25,724 bases of DNA from UMGS1851 sp900555605 (GCA_902472555.1 CABROF010000025.1:1-25724), one strand, 5' to 3'. Shown: positions 16,413-23,740, counted from the first letter of the stretch. Notes: generated by a model not told the origin, from the sequence alone. Program-made: numbers and translations.

Positions 16413-17957
16413 TTATTTCTGCTCCTCCGCACGCATCTGCTGCAGAATTTCCCGGACCACTTCGCGTTCGTCAAAGTGAATCGTCCGATCTTTCAAAATC
16501 TGCTCTGTTTCATGCCCCTTCCCTGCTAAAATAATTACGTCTCCGGGCTGTGCATGACGAAGCGCATAGGCAATCGCCTCTTTCCTGTCCGTAATACAAA
16601 GATAAGGCGCACCCGTAGGGCGGATTCCTTCCTCAATATCCCGGATAATCGCCTCCGGGTCTTCCGAGCGCGGATTATCCGAGGTGATAATCGTCAGATC
16701 CGCGTATTCGCCTGCAGTCTTTCCCATCAGCGCCCGCGGCCGGTTCCTGTCTCCGCCGCAGCCAAACAGAAAAACCGTACGTTTTGCATACTCTTTTACC
16801 GTCGTAAGAATATTGATAAAGCTGTCCGGATTATGCGCATAATCAATTAATACGGAAAAATCCCGTTCCGTCGGTACATTTTCCGCTTTTCCCTTTACAA
16901 ACACATGACGCAGGCCGTCAATTGCGCAGGCCAGCGGAATTCCCTCCAAATAAGCGCAGGCCAGCGCCGCCAGTGAATTGTATACAGAAAATCTGCCGGG
17001 ACAGGGCACGTAAACATGTATCGTTTCAAAAGATCCGCCGCAGGGGATCCGCACGTCATACGCCACATGGTCGTGTTCCGTTTCAATGTGCTCTGCACGG
17101 AAATCACGGTCTTCTTCAAGACCGTATGTATAAACCTCCGCGCCGTTTTCCCGCGCCGTTTGGATCATCATTCCGGCATAGGGACTGTCCCCGTTAATTA
17201 AGGCCCGGCGGCACATAGTGAACAGCTTTGCTTTTGCATGCGCATAATCGTCCATATCCGCATGCTCCGTTGCTCCGATATGATCCGGCGTCAGATTGGT
17301 AAAAACAGCCGTGCTGTATGTACAATGCGAAACTCTGTCCAAATGCAATCCCTGAGAAGAAACCTCCATCATACAAGTTCGGATCTGTTCCTCTGTCATT
17401 GTATGCAGTAAAGCCTGCAAAATGTTTGCCTCAGGAGTGGTGCGCTCCGTCGGAAGCTCCCGGTCTCCGATCATATTGCAGATGGTTCCGATCAATCCCG
17501 TCTTTTGTCCGGCCGCTTGGTATATGGCGCGCAGCATATAGGTGGTGGACGTTTTTCCCTTCGTACCGGTAACGCCGATCAGCCGCAATTCTCCCGAAGG
17601 ATGGCCGTATAAAGCATCGGATACAAAAGATAATCCGAACCGCGTATGATCTGTAATTGCCACAGGTACAGTTTTTCCGCCGACGGTAAGCCCCTGGTCC
17701 GTCAGCACGGCGCCGGTGCGAAGGGCATCCTCTGATTGGATCAGAGCCTGCGCATCCTGCGCCAAAATTGCGGCAGCGCCGTTTTCCACCGCAGAGATCG
17801 CGTATTGATGTCCGTCCGCGGCATATCCCTTGATACATACAAACAGGCTGCCTGCCGGACATCGGCGATTGTCAATGGAAATTTCCGAAATTTCCGTCTC
17901 CGGCGATCCCATCAGGTGAACCGGATCCAGTCCGGCAAGCAATGCATCCAATTTCAT
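16413..17957 (-). CDS. murE: UDP-N-acetylmuramoyl-L-alanyl-D-glutamate--diamino acid ligase
   Basis: MurE adds the third amino acid of the stem peptide. The 514-residue protein has the N-terminal substrate domain (SIDNRRCPAGSLFVCIKG), the ATP loop GVTGTKGKTSTTY (128-140), the TNLTPDHIGATEHADMDDY segment and the C-terminal domain with DYAHNPDSF. It carries the DNPRSEDP motif, whose arginine contacts meso-diaminopimelate in m-DAP-type MurE; Lys-type enzymes differ here. I therefore infer meso-A2pm peptidoglycan. The ATG at 17955-17957 is preceded by AAAGGA; the frame remains open upstream to 18020, overlapping the previous gene without family homology. It lies 25 bp after the transpeptidase. 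Confidence 0.95.
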   Translation of the reverse strand: MKLDALLAGLDPVHLMGSPETEISEISIDNRRCPAGSLFVCIKGYAADGHQYAISAVENGAAAILAQDAQALIQSEDALRTGAVLTDQGLTVGGKTVPVAITDHTRFGLSFVSDALYGHPSGELRLIGVTGTKGKTSTTYMLRAIYQAAGQKTGLIGTICNMIGDRELPTERTTPEANILQALLHTMTEEQIRTCMMEVSSQGLHLDRVSHCTYSTAVFTNLTPDHIGATEHADMDDYAHAKAKLFTMCRRALINGDSPYAGMMIQTARENGAEVYTYGLEEDRDFRAEHIETEHDHVAYDVRIPCGGSFETIHVYVPCPGRFSVYNSLAALACAYLEGIPLACAIDGLRHVFVKGKAENVPTERDFSVLIDYAHNPDSFINILTTVKEYAKRTVFLFGCGGDRNRPRALMGKTAGEYADLTIITSDNPRSEDPEAIIRDIEEGIRPTGAPYLCITDRKEAIAYALRHAQPGDVIILAGKGHETEQILKDRTIHFDEREVVREILQQMRAEEQK

Positions 17958-17982
17958 ATCATAACCATTCCTTTCTATGCGC

Positions 17983-18789
17983 TCAGCCCATGGACTCGAC
18001 ATCCCGATTGACCAATTCAAGTATGATAACAGATCCCATATCCACTGCCGTACCCTTTGGAATGTTTTGAGATACCACAGTTCCGATATTATTCGCCTGC
18101 ATATTCAATCCCATGTCTGTCAGCGTCTGATATGCCTCTTCGAGGGTGTAACCGAGCAGATCCGGGACCCTTACCTTTTTCTTTTCCGTATCAGTTTTCG
18201 TGTATAGGACAACATTGGAGTTTGCGGTAATCAGGGTATTATAGCGGGGCATCTGTTCCGCAACGGTGACCTGCGACAGATCTGCGTCTCCGGCATCCGG
18301 CAGCGTATAGCTAAATCCTTTGGCCTTCAACGCACTGATCGCCTCTTCCAGCGTCAGCCCCGTCACATCCGGTACATAATATTTCTCCATCATATTTTCC
18401 CGATCTTTATCTGTATATCTCCGCTCAACATTCATATAGCTCAGAATTTTTTCAATCAGGGCTCCTGCTGAAGGGGCGGCCTGCGTTCCGCCCGAGGCAT
18501 TTCCCACAGTAGGATGATCTAAGATAAACAAAACAACGATTTCCGGATCATCAGCAGGCGCAACGCCGCAGAAAGAAGCGATATAACGGCCGTCAACCTT
18601 TGTTGTCTGCGTTTCAGAGGTTCCGGTTTTTCCCGCCACCCGATAGCCGGAAACATAAGCATTGCTCCCTGTTCCGATAGAAACAACGGACTCCAGAATA
18701 TCCATCAGTTCTTTAGAGGTTTCTTTTGAAATCACCTGACGCACGGTCTGGGAATCATACCGTCTTATCACGACACCGTCGTTGTCCAC
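17983..18789 (-). CDS. 3' part of frameshifted class B PBP (end of transpeptidase domain, KTG motif, two PASTA domains)
   Basis: This frame carries the end of the transpeptidase domain with the third active-site motif GKTGTSET, then two PASTA repeats (VPDVTGLTLEEAISALKAKG and VPDLLGYTLEEAYQTLTDMG). Homology actually continues upstream of its first possible start, back to about 18893 (FGQRFQITPIQLATAYCAIANGG, TLYTPRIVKEL), where it meets the frame of the 5' part. The GTG at 18787-18789 has no convincing ribosome binding site, so this is best read as the remainder of one gene, not an independent protein. PASTA domains bind peptidoglycan or muropeptides. The stop lies 25 bp before murE. Confidence 0.85.
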   Translation of the reverse strand: MDNDGVVIRRYDSQTVRQVISKETSKELMDILESVVSIGTGSNAYVSGYRVAGKTGTSETQTTKVDGRYIASFCGVAPADDPEIVVLFILDHPTVGNASGGTQAAPSAGALIEKILSYMNVERRYTDKDRENMMEKYYVPDVTGLTLEEAISALKAKGFSYTLPDAGDADLSQVTVAEQMPRYNTLITANSNVVLYTKTDTEKKKVRVPDLLGYTLEEAYQTLTDMGLNMQANNIGTVVSQNIPKGTAVDMGSVIILELVNRDVESMG

Positions 18790-18797
18790 TAATTCTT

Positions 18798-20333
18798 TTA
18801 CAATGCGCGGCGTATACAGCGTGCCGCCGTTGGCAATGGCGCAGTATGCAGTCGCAAGCTGAATCGGCGTAATCTGGAACCGCTGACCGAAGCCACCGCC
18901 ATATCGATTTCCGTGGGCGCCGTATGAAAAATGCTGGTCGCCTCGCCGGATAAAAGGATGCCGGTTTTGGTACGGAAGCCAAAGGCCTCCACATATTGGT
19001 AAAATTTATCCAGTCCAAGCTTCAGGGAAAGATTTGCAAATACGGGATTGCAGGAGTTGCGCACTGCAGCCGCAAATGTTTCAGAGCCATGGATATTGCT
19101 CTTCCGCCAGCAGCGGATCGTCCAGCCCGCCAGTGACAGTGGCGCATCCGTAACCATTGTGTTCGCAGTAATCAAGCCTTCCTCCAAGCCCATTGCCGAT
19201 GTAATGGTCTTAAAGGTGGAACCGGGCTCATACGTATCCGTCAGCGTCTTATTCCTCCATACAGTACTGCTGAGGATCTGTACCGATTCGCTGGTATTGC
19301 CCACCCATGTTAGGGGATCCATTCCCTCCGGGCAAGCATACGGATCATTCAGATTAAAATCCGGATAGGAAGCCATTGCCAGAATGTCTGCATTTTTCGC
19401 ATCCAGCACAAGACATGCCGCGCCCTGCTTGACCCCCCATTTATTTGCTGCCTCCCGCAGCGCCTCCTCTACCATATATTGAATGGTAGCATCAATGGTC
19501 AGTACGGCATGATATCCATCCACAGGGTCCAGCCGCTGAATTTCTTCATAGGGAAGCGTATTGCCCGCCGCATCTACTTCTGTGATGATACGGCCCGCCC
19601 TGCCGGCCAGAAGACTGTCCAGGGCCACCTCGACCCCGCATACAAGTCCCTGATCATCCCTTCCGGTAAAGCCAAGGACATGGGAGGCCAAAGAGTTATT
19701 GGGATAATACCGCTTTACATCCTCATCTACATATACGCCCTTGATGCTGCCGGCACTGATCCAGTCCTTTACCTTCTGCCCCAGCTCGATATCAATCTTC
19801 CTGACGATTTCTTTATATCTTCCGCTGCTTTGTACCTTTGCCAGAACACTTTCATACTCTAAGTCCAAAAGCGCTGACAGGCCTTTGGCAACCTCCTCCT
19901 GATAGCTTTGCACGACCGATGCCTCTGTCGGAATCACGACAGAGGAAACTGCCATATCGTTTCCCGCTTCTATGTATGCCGCCTTTTCCTTCTCTGCGGC
20001 ACTGATGGCTGTCTTAGCCCTTTTCTTTCCTTCCGCAACAATATTCTGCTGATTGACATTGACTTGATTCGCAGTGACGCTGATTGCCAGGACCGTACCG
20101 TTTCTATCTGTAATGGTACCACGCTTAGCCGGAATCGTCCGCCACGAATTCTGCTGATTATAGGCTTTTTTTTGCAGCTCTTCCCCTCTGACGAACTGCA
20201 GCCATGCGACTCTTCCTATCAGAGCAGCAAAAACCACCATAAATAAAACAAAAACAACCGCCGCTTTTTTGCGTGCGGCGTTATCCTGTTTCGGACTGTG
20301 GAGCACTAAAAACCGTTTCAGCCGTTCTATCAC
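18798..20333 (-). CDS. 5' part of frameshifted class B penicillin-binding protein (FtsI/SpoVD-type transpeptidase)
   Basis: Class B PBPs cross-link septal or spore-cortex peptidoglycan as partners of FtsW/SpoVE. I take the GTG at 20331-20333, five bases after GGAGG; an upstream TTG in frame (20387) has no such site. A single membrane anchor spans ~23-43, followed by the pedestal domain (RGTITDRNGTVLAIS), the catalytic S372-T-F-K375 in YEPGSTFKTI and the second motif S427-C-N429. Homology stops at MAVAS (residue 482, about 18890), after which this frame runs 30 unrelated residues to a stop at 18798. The KTG motif and PASTA domains continue in the next frame. With the -1-type shift repaired the protein would be about 784 residues. 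FtsI and SpoVD cannot be told apart here. Confidence 0.88.
   Translation of the reverse strand: MIERLKRFLVLHSPKQDNAARKKAAVVFVLFMVVFAALIGRVAWLQFVRGEELQKKAYNQQNSWRTIPAKRGTITDRNGTVLAISVTANQVNVNQQNIVAEGKKRAKTAISAAEKEKAAYIEAGNDMAVSSVVIPTEASVVQSYQEEVAKGLSALLDLEYESVLAKVQSSGRYKEIVRKIDIELGQKVKDWISAGSIKGVYVDEDVKRYYPNNSLASHVLGFTGRDDQGLVCGVEVALDSLLAGRAGRIITEVDAAGNTLPYEEIQRLDPVDGYHAVLTIDATIQYMVEEALREAANKWGVKQGAACLVLDAKNADILAMASYPDFNLNDPYACPEGMDPLTWVGNTSESVQILSSTVWRNKTLTDTYEPGSTFKTITSAMGLEEGLITANTMVTDAPLSLAGWTIRCWRKSNIHGSETFAAAVRNSCNPVFANLSLKLGLDKFYQYVEAFGFRTKTGILLSGEATSIFHTAPTEIDMAVASVSGSRLRRFSLRLHTAPLPTAARCIRRAL
18885..18897 (-). other. Frameshift site in the transpeptidase gene
   Basis: On the coding strand the zero frame reads ATG GCG GTG GCT TCG GTC (MAVASV). 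The family consensus (…AxxSFGQ…) needs GCx TCx TTC GGT CAG. The observed GTGGCTTCGGTCAG is therefore four bases short of the MAVASFGQ coding sequence (or one base short of a version lacking a residue). Two TTC triplets four bases apart could have recombined by slippage and removed TTCN. No slippery heptamer is present. Confidence 0.8.
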
Positions 20334-20427
20334 AGGAACCTCCGATCCGCCGCTCTCGTGGCGGCATAAATAGCATGGGACGCACAAAGTGCTGCATTTA
20401 GCTTGTTCAATAGATATTTATATTACA

Positions 20428-20457
20428 TTTGCCGGACAATATACCTTGTCCGGCAAA
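20428..20457. repeat. Strong hairpin between ftsL and the transpeptidase gene
   Basis: A perfect 12-bp stem, TTTGCCGGACAA (20428-20439) with TTGTCCGGCAAA (20446-20457), and a 6-nt loop, begins 5 nt after the ftsL stop within a 129-bp spacer. On the mRNA strand it is followed by UGUAAU, not a U-run, so it is not a standard terminator. A second hairpin GCCGC/GCGGC (~20350-20366) lies just before the ribosome binding site of the next gene. An RNA stability or processing role is possible. Confidence 0.65.
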
Positions 20458-20462
20458 ATAAA

Positions 20463-21248
20463 TCACACAAGCCCTAAAAAGGATCTCACATCCCGGATCA
20501 CCCGATCGTACCACGGAGAATCATGACGATCCTTTGTATATTCTACACGATAAGCTTCTGTTTGGTCAACGGGAGAAAGATCGATGTGTACAATCTGATA
20601 ATCCTGCGGCTTCTGCATACCGAGTCTCTCCACGGCAAGTCGCGCCACCTCCGCAATATTCATTTTGCCGGCAATATCCGCCTCCAGGCGCTGATTTTCG
20701 TTCTGCAGCCGGGTATAGGTCTGATTCGCCCTGCTGGCCTTATATCCCAGCTCCGTGATAGAAGCATATCGAAAAACAACTAAAAGCCCTAATGCAAAAA
20801 TCAGACTTACTTTCACAAGCAGCCAGCCCTTTATTTTTCTGCGCTGACGTTTCAGCCTGATTTCCCGGATCACGCGATTTTCCTGCTTCACAGCCGGAAT
20901 CGCTTCCGTCTCCGGCTCATAAGCAGTCCAAACCTCCGGCGCCTGCCGCACCTGACGGCTTGGGACCGGATCAAGCTGCTGCACCGCGCCGGACCGGACT
21001 GCGCTGCGCTGAATTGCATGATGATGCACCTTTTTCGATGTTTCTTCCGGGCGGATAGCCGGCGGCGCCTCTATTTCAGCCTGCCGGTCTGACAGCGCCA
21101 GTTCCGTCTGCTGCCTGCGCTTTTGCTTTTCTGCCGCGCTGTGCCAGCCGTAGCGCAGACGCTCGAGCTCCCGTTCCACGTTTCTTTTTTCAGTTGATTG
21201 CTGCGCTGTTGCATACTTCAAATTGACTTTATCTTTTGTGTCTGTCAT
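20463..21248 (-). CDS. ftsL: FtsL-like bitopic division protein with long cytoplasmic N-terminus
   Basis: The 261-residue protein has a hydrophilic N-terminus (~1-140, rich in Arg, Gln and Glu), one transmembrane segment (~142-160, WLLVKVSLIFALGLLVVF), a short coiled coil (TYTRLQNENQRLEADI) and the ARLAVERLGMQKP element seen in FtsL/DivIC proteins. Its position between rsmH and the division transpeptidase is the standard place of ftsL, and FtsL with DivIC activates the FtsW-FtsI pair. Usual FtsL proteins are about 100-130 residues, so the cytoplasmic part is exceptionally long. I chose the ATG at 21246-21248, with AAAGG nine bases upstream; another in-frame ATG at 21257 abuts that site with no spacer. 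Stop to the next gene is 129 bp, containing a strong hairpin. Confidence 0.8.
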   Translation of the reverse strand: MTDTKDKVNLKYATAQQSTEKRNVERELERLRYGWHSAAEKQKRRQQTELALSDRQAEIEAPPAIRPEETSKKVHHHAIQRSAVRSGAVQQLDPVPSRQVRQAPEVWTAYEPETEAIPAVKQENRVIREIRLKRQRRKIKGWLLVKVSLIFALGLLVVFRYASITELGYKASRANQTYTRLQNENQRLEADIAGKMNIAEVARLAVERLGMQKPQDYQIVHIDLSPVDQTEAYRVEYTKDRHDSPWYDRVIRDVRSFLGLV

Positions 21249-21275
21249 ATTGCTCATCCTTTCGGTCTACGCCGC

Positions 21276-22280
21276 CTATTTCTCGTTTTTTTCAAAAACG
21301 CGCAGTTTTGCGCTCCGTGCCCTGCGGTTCTCTGCCAGTTCCTCAGCTGCCGCAGTAATCGGCCGCGGAGTCACAAGTCTTCCCGCCGGGGCCCGGCCGC
21401 ACACACAAACAGGAAAATCGGCCGGACAGGTACAAGGATCTGCCGCTTCCCGGAACATATTTTTCACGATCCGGTCCTCTAAAGAATGGAAGGTGATCAC
21501 GCAGAATCGCCCTCCGGGTCTAAGCAATCCGATTCCGTCTGCCAGTGCCTGCTTCAGAACCTCCAGTTCATGATTAACCTCAATTCTAATCGCCTGAAAG
21601 GTCCTCTTCGCCGGATGTCCTCCGCCGTGCTTTGCCCGAGACGGCATTCCGGCCTTAATAATATCCGCCAACTCCAGAGTCGTCTCAATCGGCTTTTTTT
21701 CTCTGGCGCGTACAATGCTTCTGCCGATCTGTACTGCACAGCTTTCCTCTCCATATGCACGGATGATCCGAATCAAATCCGGCTCAGCATATTGGTTGAC
21801 GACGATTTTCGCATCCAGCGGATTGCTGCGGTCCATACGCATATCCAGCGGCGCATCCAGCCGATAGCTAAATCCTCTTTCCGCCGTATCAAATTGATAC
21901 GAGGATACGCCTAAATCCATTAAAATGCCATCTACGCCCGATATTCCGCAATCTTTGCATACGCGCTGTATATCGGCAAAATTTGCCTTATGCAGCGTAT
22001 ATATTCCGCACGCGGGAGCAGCAGCCAATTTCACCTCTGCGGCATGCAGCGCCGCATCATCCTGATCAATCCCGATTAAACGGCCGGCCGGCCCCAATGC
22101 CTGTAGAATGGCCGACGCATGTCCCCCGCCGCCCAAAGTTCCGTCTATATATATACCTTCAGCCCGAATGCGGAGAAAGGCAATACATTCTCTCAGCATG
22201 ACAGGCTGATGACTGAATTCAATATTCTCTTGTTCCGGATGCAGCCGATCCGTTTCCTGCTTCGGTTCTTTATGATTCAT
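21276..22280 (-). CDS. rsmH: 16S rRNA (cytosine-1402-N4)-methyltransferase
   Basis: RsmH (MraW) methylates N4 of C1402 in the decoding centre of 16S rRNA. The 334 residues show HQPVMLRECIAFL, the SAM-binding YIDGTLGGGGHAS, LMDLGVSSYQFD, RGFSYRLDAPLDMRMD, FQAIRIEVNHELEVL, VITFHSLEDRIVK and the C-terminal CTCPADFPVCVCG, all typical. The ATG at 22278-22280 follows GGGAGG by six bases; the frame stays open to 22328, which would overlap mraZ, and is not preferred. It lies 16 bp after mraZ and 27 bp before the ftsL-like gene, as in most dcw clusters. Confidence 0.97.
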   Translation of the reverse strand: MNHKEPKQETDRLHPEQENIEFSHQPVMLRECIAFLRIRAEGIYIDGTLGGGGHASAILQALGPAGRLIGIDQDDAALHAAEVKLAAAPACGIYTLHKANFADIQRVCKDCGISGVDGILMDLGVSSYQFDTAERGFSYRLDAPLDMRMDRSNPLDAKIVVNQYAEPDLIRIIRAYGEESCAVQIGRSIVRAREKKPIETTLELADIIKAGMPSRAKHGGGHPAKRTFQAIRIEVNHELEVLKQALADGIGLLRPGGRFCVITFHSLEDRIVKNMFREAADPCTCPADFPVCVCGRAPAGRLVTPRPITAAAEELAENRRARSAKLRVFEKNEK

Positions 22281-22296
22281 CTGGAGCCTCCCGATA

Positions 22297-22725
22297 TCAG
22301 AAATCGATTGACTCTGTCGCCTCGTCAAACAATTCTCCGGTGCAGTTGCTGTTATAGTATTCCTCGTAACCGTCCTTATCCCATATTTCGATGTGCTCGA
22401 CTACACCCATAATGTGAACTTCCTTCTGCAATCCCGCAAAAGCGCGCAACGGACCCGGAATCACAATTCTGCCCTGCGCGTCATATTCGCCCGGAGCCGC
22501 AGAACCTACCAAACGTCTGGACAATTTTCGGAACTGTTCGCTGGCACTTTTCATTTCGCTCAATTTTTTCAGCAGTTCCTCAAAACGTTCCTTTGGATAA
22601 ATATTCACACAGTTATCAAAACCCCTTGTCAGCATAAAGCCTTCTCCGAGTTCCTCCCGCAGTTTCGCAGGTATCACAAGCCTGCCCTTTGCGTCTATGG
22701 AGTTTGTGTAGCCTCCAAAAAACAC
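22297..22725 (-). CDS. mraZ: MraZ, transcriptional regulator of the dcw cluster
   Basis: MraZ is a ring-forming DNA-binding protein that controls the dcw operon from its first promoter. The 142 residues hold two SpoVT-AbrB-type half-domains, each with the family's DxxGRxxxP motif: DAKGRLVIPAKLREELG (~11-27) and DAQGRIVIPGPLRAFAGL (~83-100). The start is a GTG at 22723-22725 (usual family start MFxGEY, here MFFGGY) with AGGA six bases upstream. Four GTGG boxes at 10-bp spacing lie about 280-315 bp upstream and are the likely autoregulatory operator. A TACAAAAG repeat array fills the predicted leader. Confidence 0.96.
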   Translation of the reverse strand: MFFGGYTNSIDAKGRLVIPAKLREELGEGFMLTRGFDNCVNIYPKERFEELLKKLSEMKSASEQFRKLSRRLVGSAAPGEYDAQGRIVIPGPLRAFAGLQKEVHIMGVVEHIEIWDKDGYEEYYNSNCTGELFDEATESIDF

Positions 22726-22752
22726 GTTTGATCCTGTCCTTCCGAAATATTG

Positions 22753-22970
22753 CTTTTGTATCTTACCGATTTTTCTTTTGTAATTTCTGCGGCAGCTGTC
22801 GCATTCCGCAGCCTCTCATCCGAATACCGCGTTTTTTCTCTTTTGTAAAAATCTTTTGTAATTTGTTTTTTTCTCTTTTGTAATTTGTTTTTTCTCTTTT
22901 GTAGGAAAACGCTTTTTTTCTTTTGTAGCTTCTGACTTCTCTTTTGTAAATTGTGCGCTTATCTTTCGTA
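22753..22970 (-). repeat. Array of nine TACAAAAG motifs at mostly ~21-24 bp spacing in the mraZ leader
   Basis: Read on the minus strand, TACAAAAG occurs at 22753, 22775, 22840, 22853, 22875, 22896, 22920 and 22941, with a TACGAAAG variant at 22963 (left coordinates). Intervals are 22, 65 (three registers), 13, 22, 21, 24, 21 and 22 bp, close to two helical turns. The two central units are nearly identical over 21-22 bp (CAAATTACAAAAGAGAAAAAA). A CTGCGG/CCGCAG hairpin (22787-22811) occupies the two empty registers. Interleaved A5-A7 runs give A-tracts at roughly 10-12 bp, so the DNA is probably curved. Open frames through it encode Lys-rich repeats but lack starts and the period does not hold a reading frame, so a DNA- or RNA-level role, or simple minisatellite growth, is more likely. 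Confidence 0.85.
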
Positions 22971-23005
22971 ATATGTTTGCAAGCCTTACAACTTGTCCGG
23001 TTTTT

Positions 23006-23040
23006 GCCACCTTGTGCCACCAAATGCCACCAAAAACCAC
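23006..23040 (-). promoter_or_regulatory. Probable MraZ operator: four GTGG boxes at 10-bp period
   Basis: On the minus strand the boxes are GTGGT (23036-23040), GTGGC (23026-23030), GTGGC (23016-23020) and GTGGC (23006-23010), each separated by exactly five bases. Known MraZ operators upstream of mraZ are short G-rich direct repeats (TGGGN in E. coli) separated by five bases. Position (just downstream of the predicted -10, upstream of mraZ), orientation and period fit autoregulation. Confidence 0.75.
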
Positions 23041-23051
23041 TTGCAAGGCAA

Positions 23052-23080
23052 ATACTACACCAATTTCAGAGAAATTGCAA
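23052..23080 (-). promoter_or_regulatory. Candidate promoter of the dcw operon
   Basis: Minus strand: -35 TTGCAA (23075-23080), 17-bp spacer, -10 TAGTAT (23052-23057), each 4 of 6 to consensus. The predicted start near 23045 places the GTGG boxes in the first 40 transcribed bases and leaves a leader of about 320 nt containing the TACAAAAG array. A weaker alternative (CGGACA-18-CATATT) lies just downstream of the boxes. Confidence 0.5.
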
Positions 23081-23151
23081 CCCCCTTTTTATCTTTTTCT
23101 AAAATTTATTGCTGCGGCCATATGCAGGCATAAAAACAGAACCAAAAAATA

Positions 23152-23160
23152 TGGTATACT
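23152..23160 (+). promoter_or_regulatory. Extended -10 promoter of the nitroreductase gene
   Basis: TGGTATACT: -10 TATACT (23155-23160) with the extended TG; no good -35 is visible. It lies about 47 bp before the ATG. A CAATTTC-AGA-GAAATTG hairpin (23061-23077) further upstream overlaps the dcw -35 region on the other strand. Confidence 0.55.
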
Positions 23161-23206
23161 GTATAAAATTAGATATTTCGTTCTTTTGAAAGGGGTTTGA
23201 AACAAA

Positions 23207-23740
23207 ATGTCTTCATTTTTTGAAATGGTGCAAAACAGAGAAAGCTGCCGGAACTATGCCGAAATTCCGGTAGAAAAGGAAAAACTGCTGCAATGTGTGG
23301 AAGCTGCAAGACTTGCGCCGTCCGCGTGCAACTCACAGCCCTGGCATTTTACCGTTGTCAGCGATCCTCTGCAGACAAAGAAGCTGGCAGACTGCCTGCA
23401 GGACCTGGGGATGAATCAATTTACGGACCGCTGTCCGGCATTTATTGTAATAAATGAAGAAAGAGCAAATCTTTCAGCCACTGTCGGCGGCCGCTTCAAA
23501 AGCCAGGAGTTCGCCTCAGTCGATATTGGCATTGCTGCTGCACAGATTTGCTATGCGGCTTTGGATCAGGGACTTTCCACCTGTATTCTCGGCTGGTTTC
23601 ATGAAGGAAAATTAAAAAAGCTGCTGGAAATTTCCGATACAAAAAGAATTCGTCTGGTGATCGCAGTGGGATATGCGGCGGATGCCTCCCTGCGTCCGAA
23701 AAAGAGAAAGGCACTGGAGGAAATCGCCACCTTTCTATGA
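23207..23740 (+). CDS. Nitroreductase-family FMN oxidoreductase
   Basis: A small flavoprotein of 177 residues, likely an NAD(P)H-dependent FMN enzyme of the nitroreductase superfamily acting in the cytoplasm. Family marks are the FMN-phosphate-binding NRESCRNY (10-17), LAPSACNSQPWHFTVV, the central DIGIAAAQICYAALDQGLST helix and the GWFHEGKLKKLL segment, and a C-terminal VIAVGYAAD strand. The physiological substrate cannot be told. The ATG at 23207-23209 follows AAAGGGG. It is transcribed away from the dcw operon and converges on the thioesterase gene, the two coding ends overlapping by 6 bp with no room for a terminator between. Confidence 0.93.
   Translation: MSSFFEMVQNRESCRNYAEIPVEKEKLLQCVEAARLAPSACNSQPWHFTVVSDPLQTKKLADCLQDLGMNQFTDRCPAFIVINEERANLSATVGGRFKSQEFASVDIGIAAAQICYAALDQGLSTCILGWFHEGKLKKLLEISDTKRIRLVIAVGYAADASLRPKKRKALEEIATFL

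Noticed and set aside
18885..18897. Programmed -1 ribosomal frameshift in the transpeptidase gene
   Set aside because: There is no slippery heptamer, and a -1 shift would yield a product lacking one conserved residue; a four-base deletion explains the sequence better.
20334..20387. Cys-rich N-terminal extension of the transpeptidase from a TTG at 20387
   Set aside because: No ribosome binding site; a GTG with GGAGG at five bases lies 18 codons downstream and gives the usual short cytoplasmic tail.
22753..22970. CRISPR-like array
   Set aside because: The repeated part is only about 8 bp, neighbouring units are similar throughout instead of having unique spacers, and no cas gene is present.
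22763..23046. Two overlapping minus-strand open frames encoding Lys-rich repeats (YKREK, TKEK) upstream of mraZ
   Set aside because: Both start at TTG codons inside the GTGG boxes without a ribosome binding site, and the underlying repeat spacing (13, 21, 22, 24) does not keep one reading frame. The peptide repeats are by-products of the DNA repeats.
23061..23077. CAATTTC-AGA-GAAATTG hairpin followed by pyrimidine runs as a terminator on the plus strand
   Set aside because: No plus-strand gene lies upstream that would need it, the stem is AT-rich and weak, and the T-runs begin 8 bases later; it overlaps the spacer and -35 of the dcw promoter.
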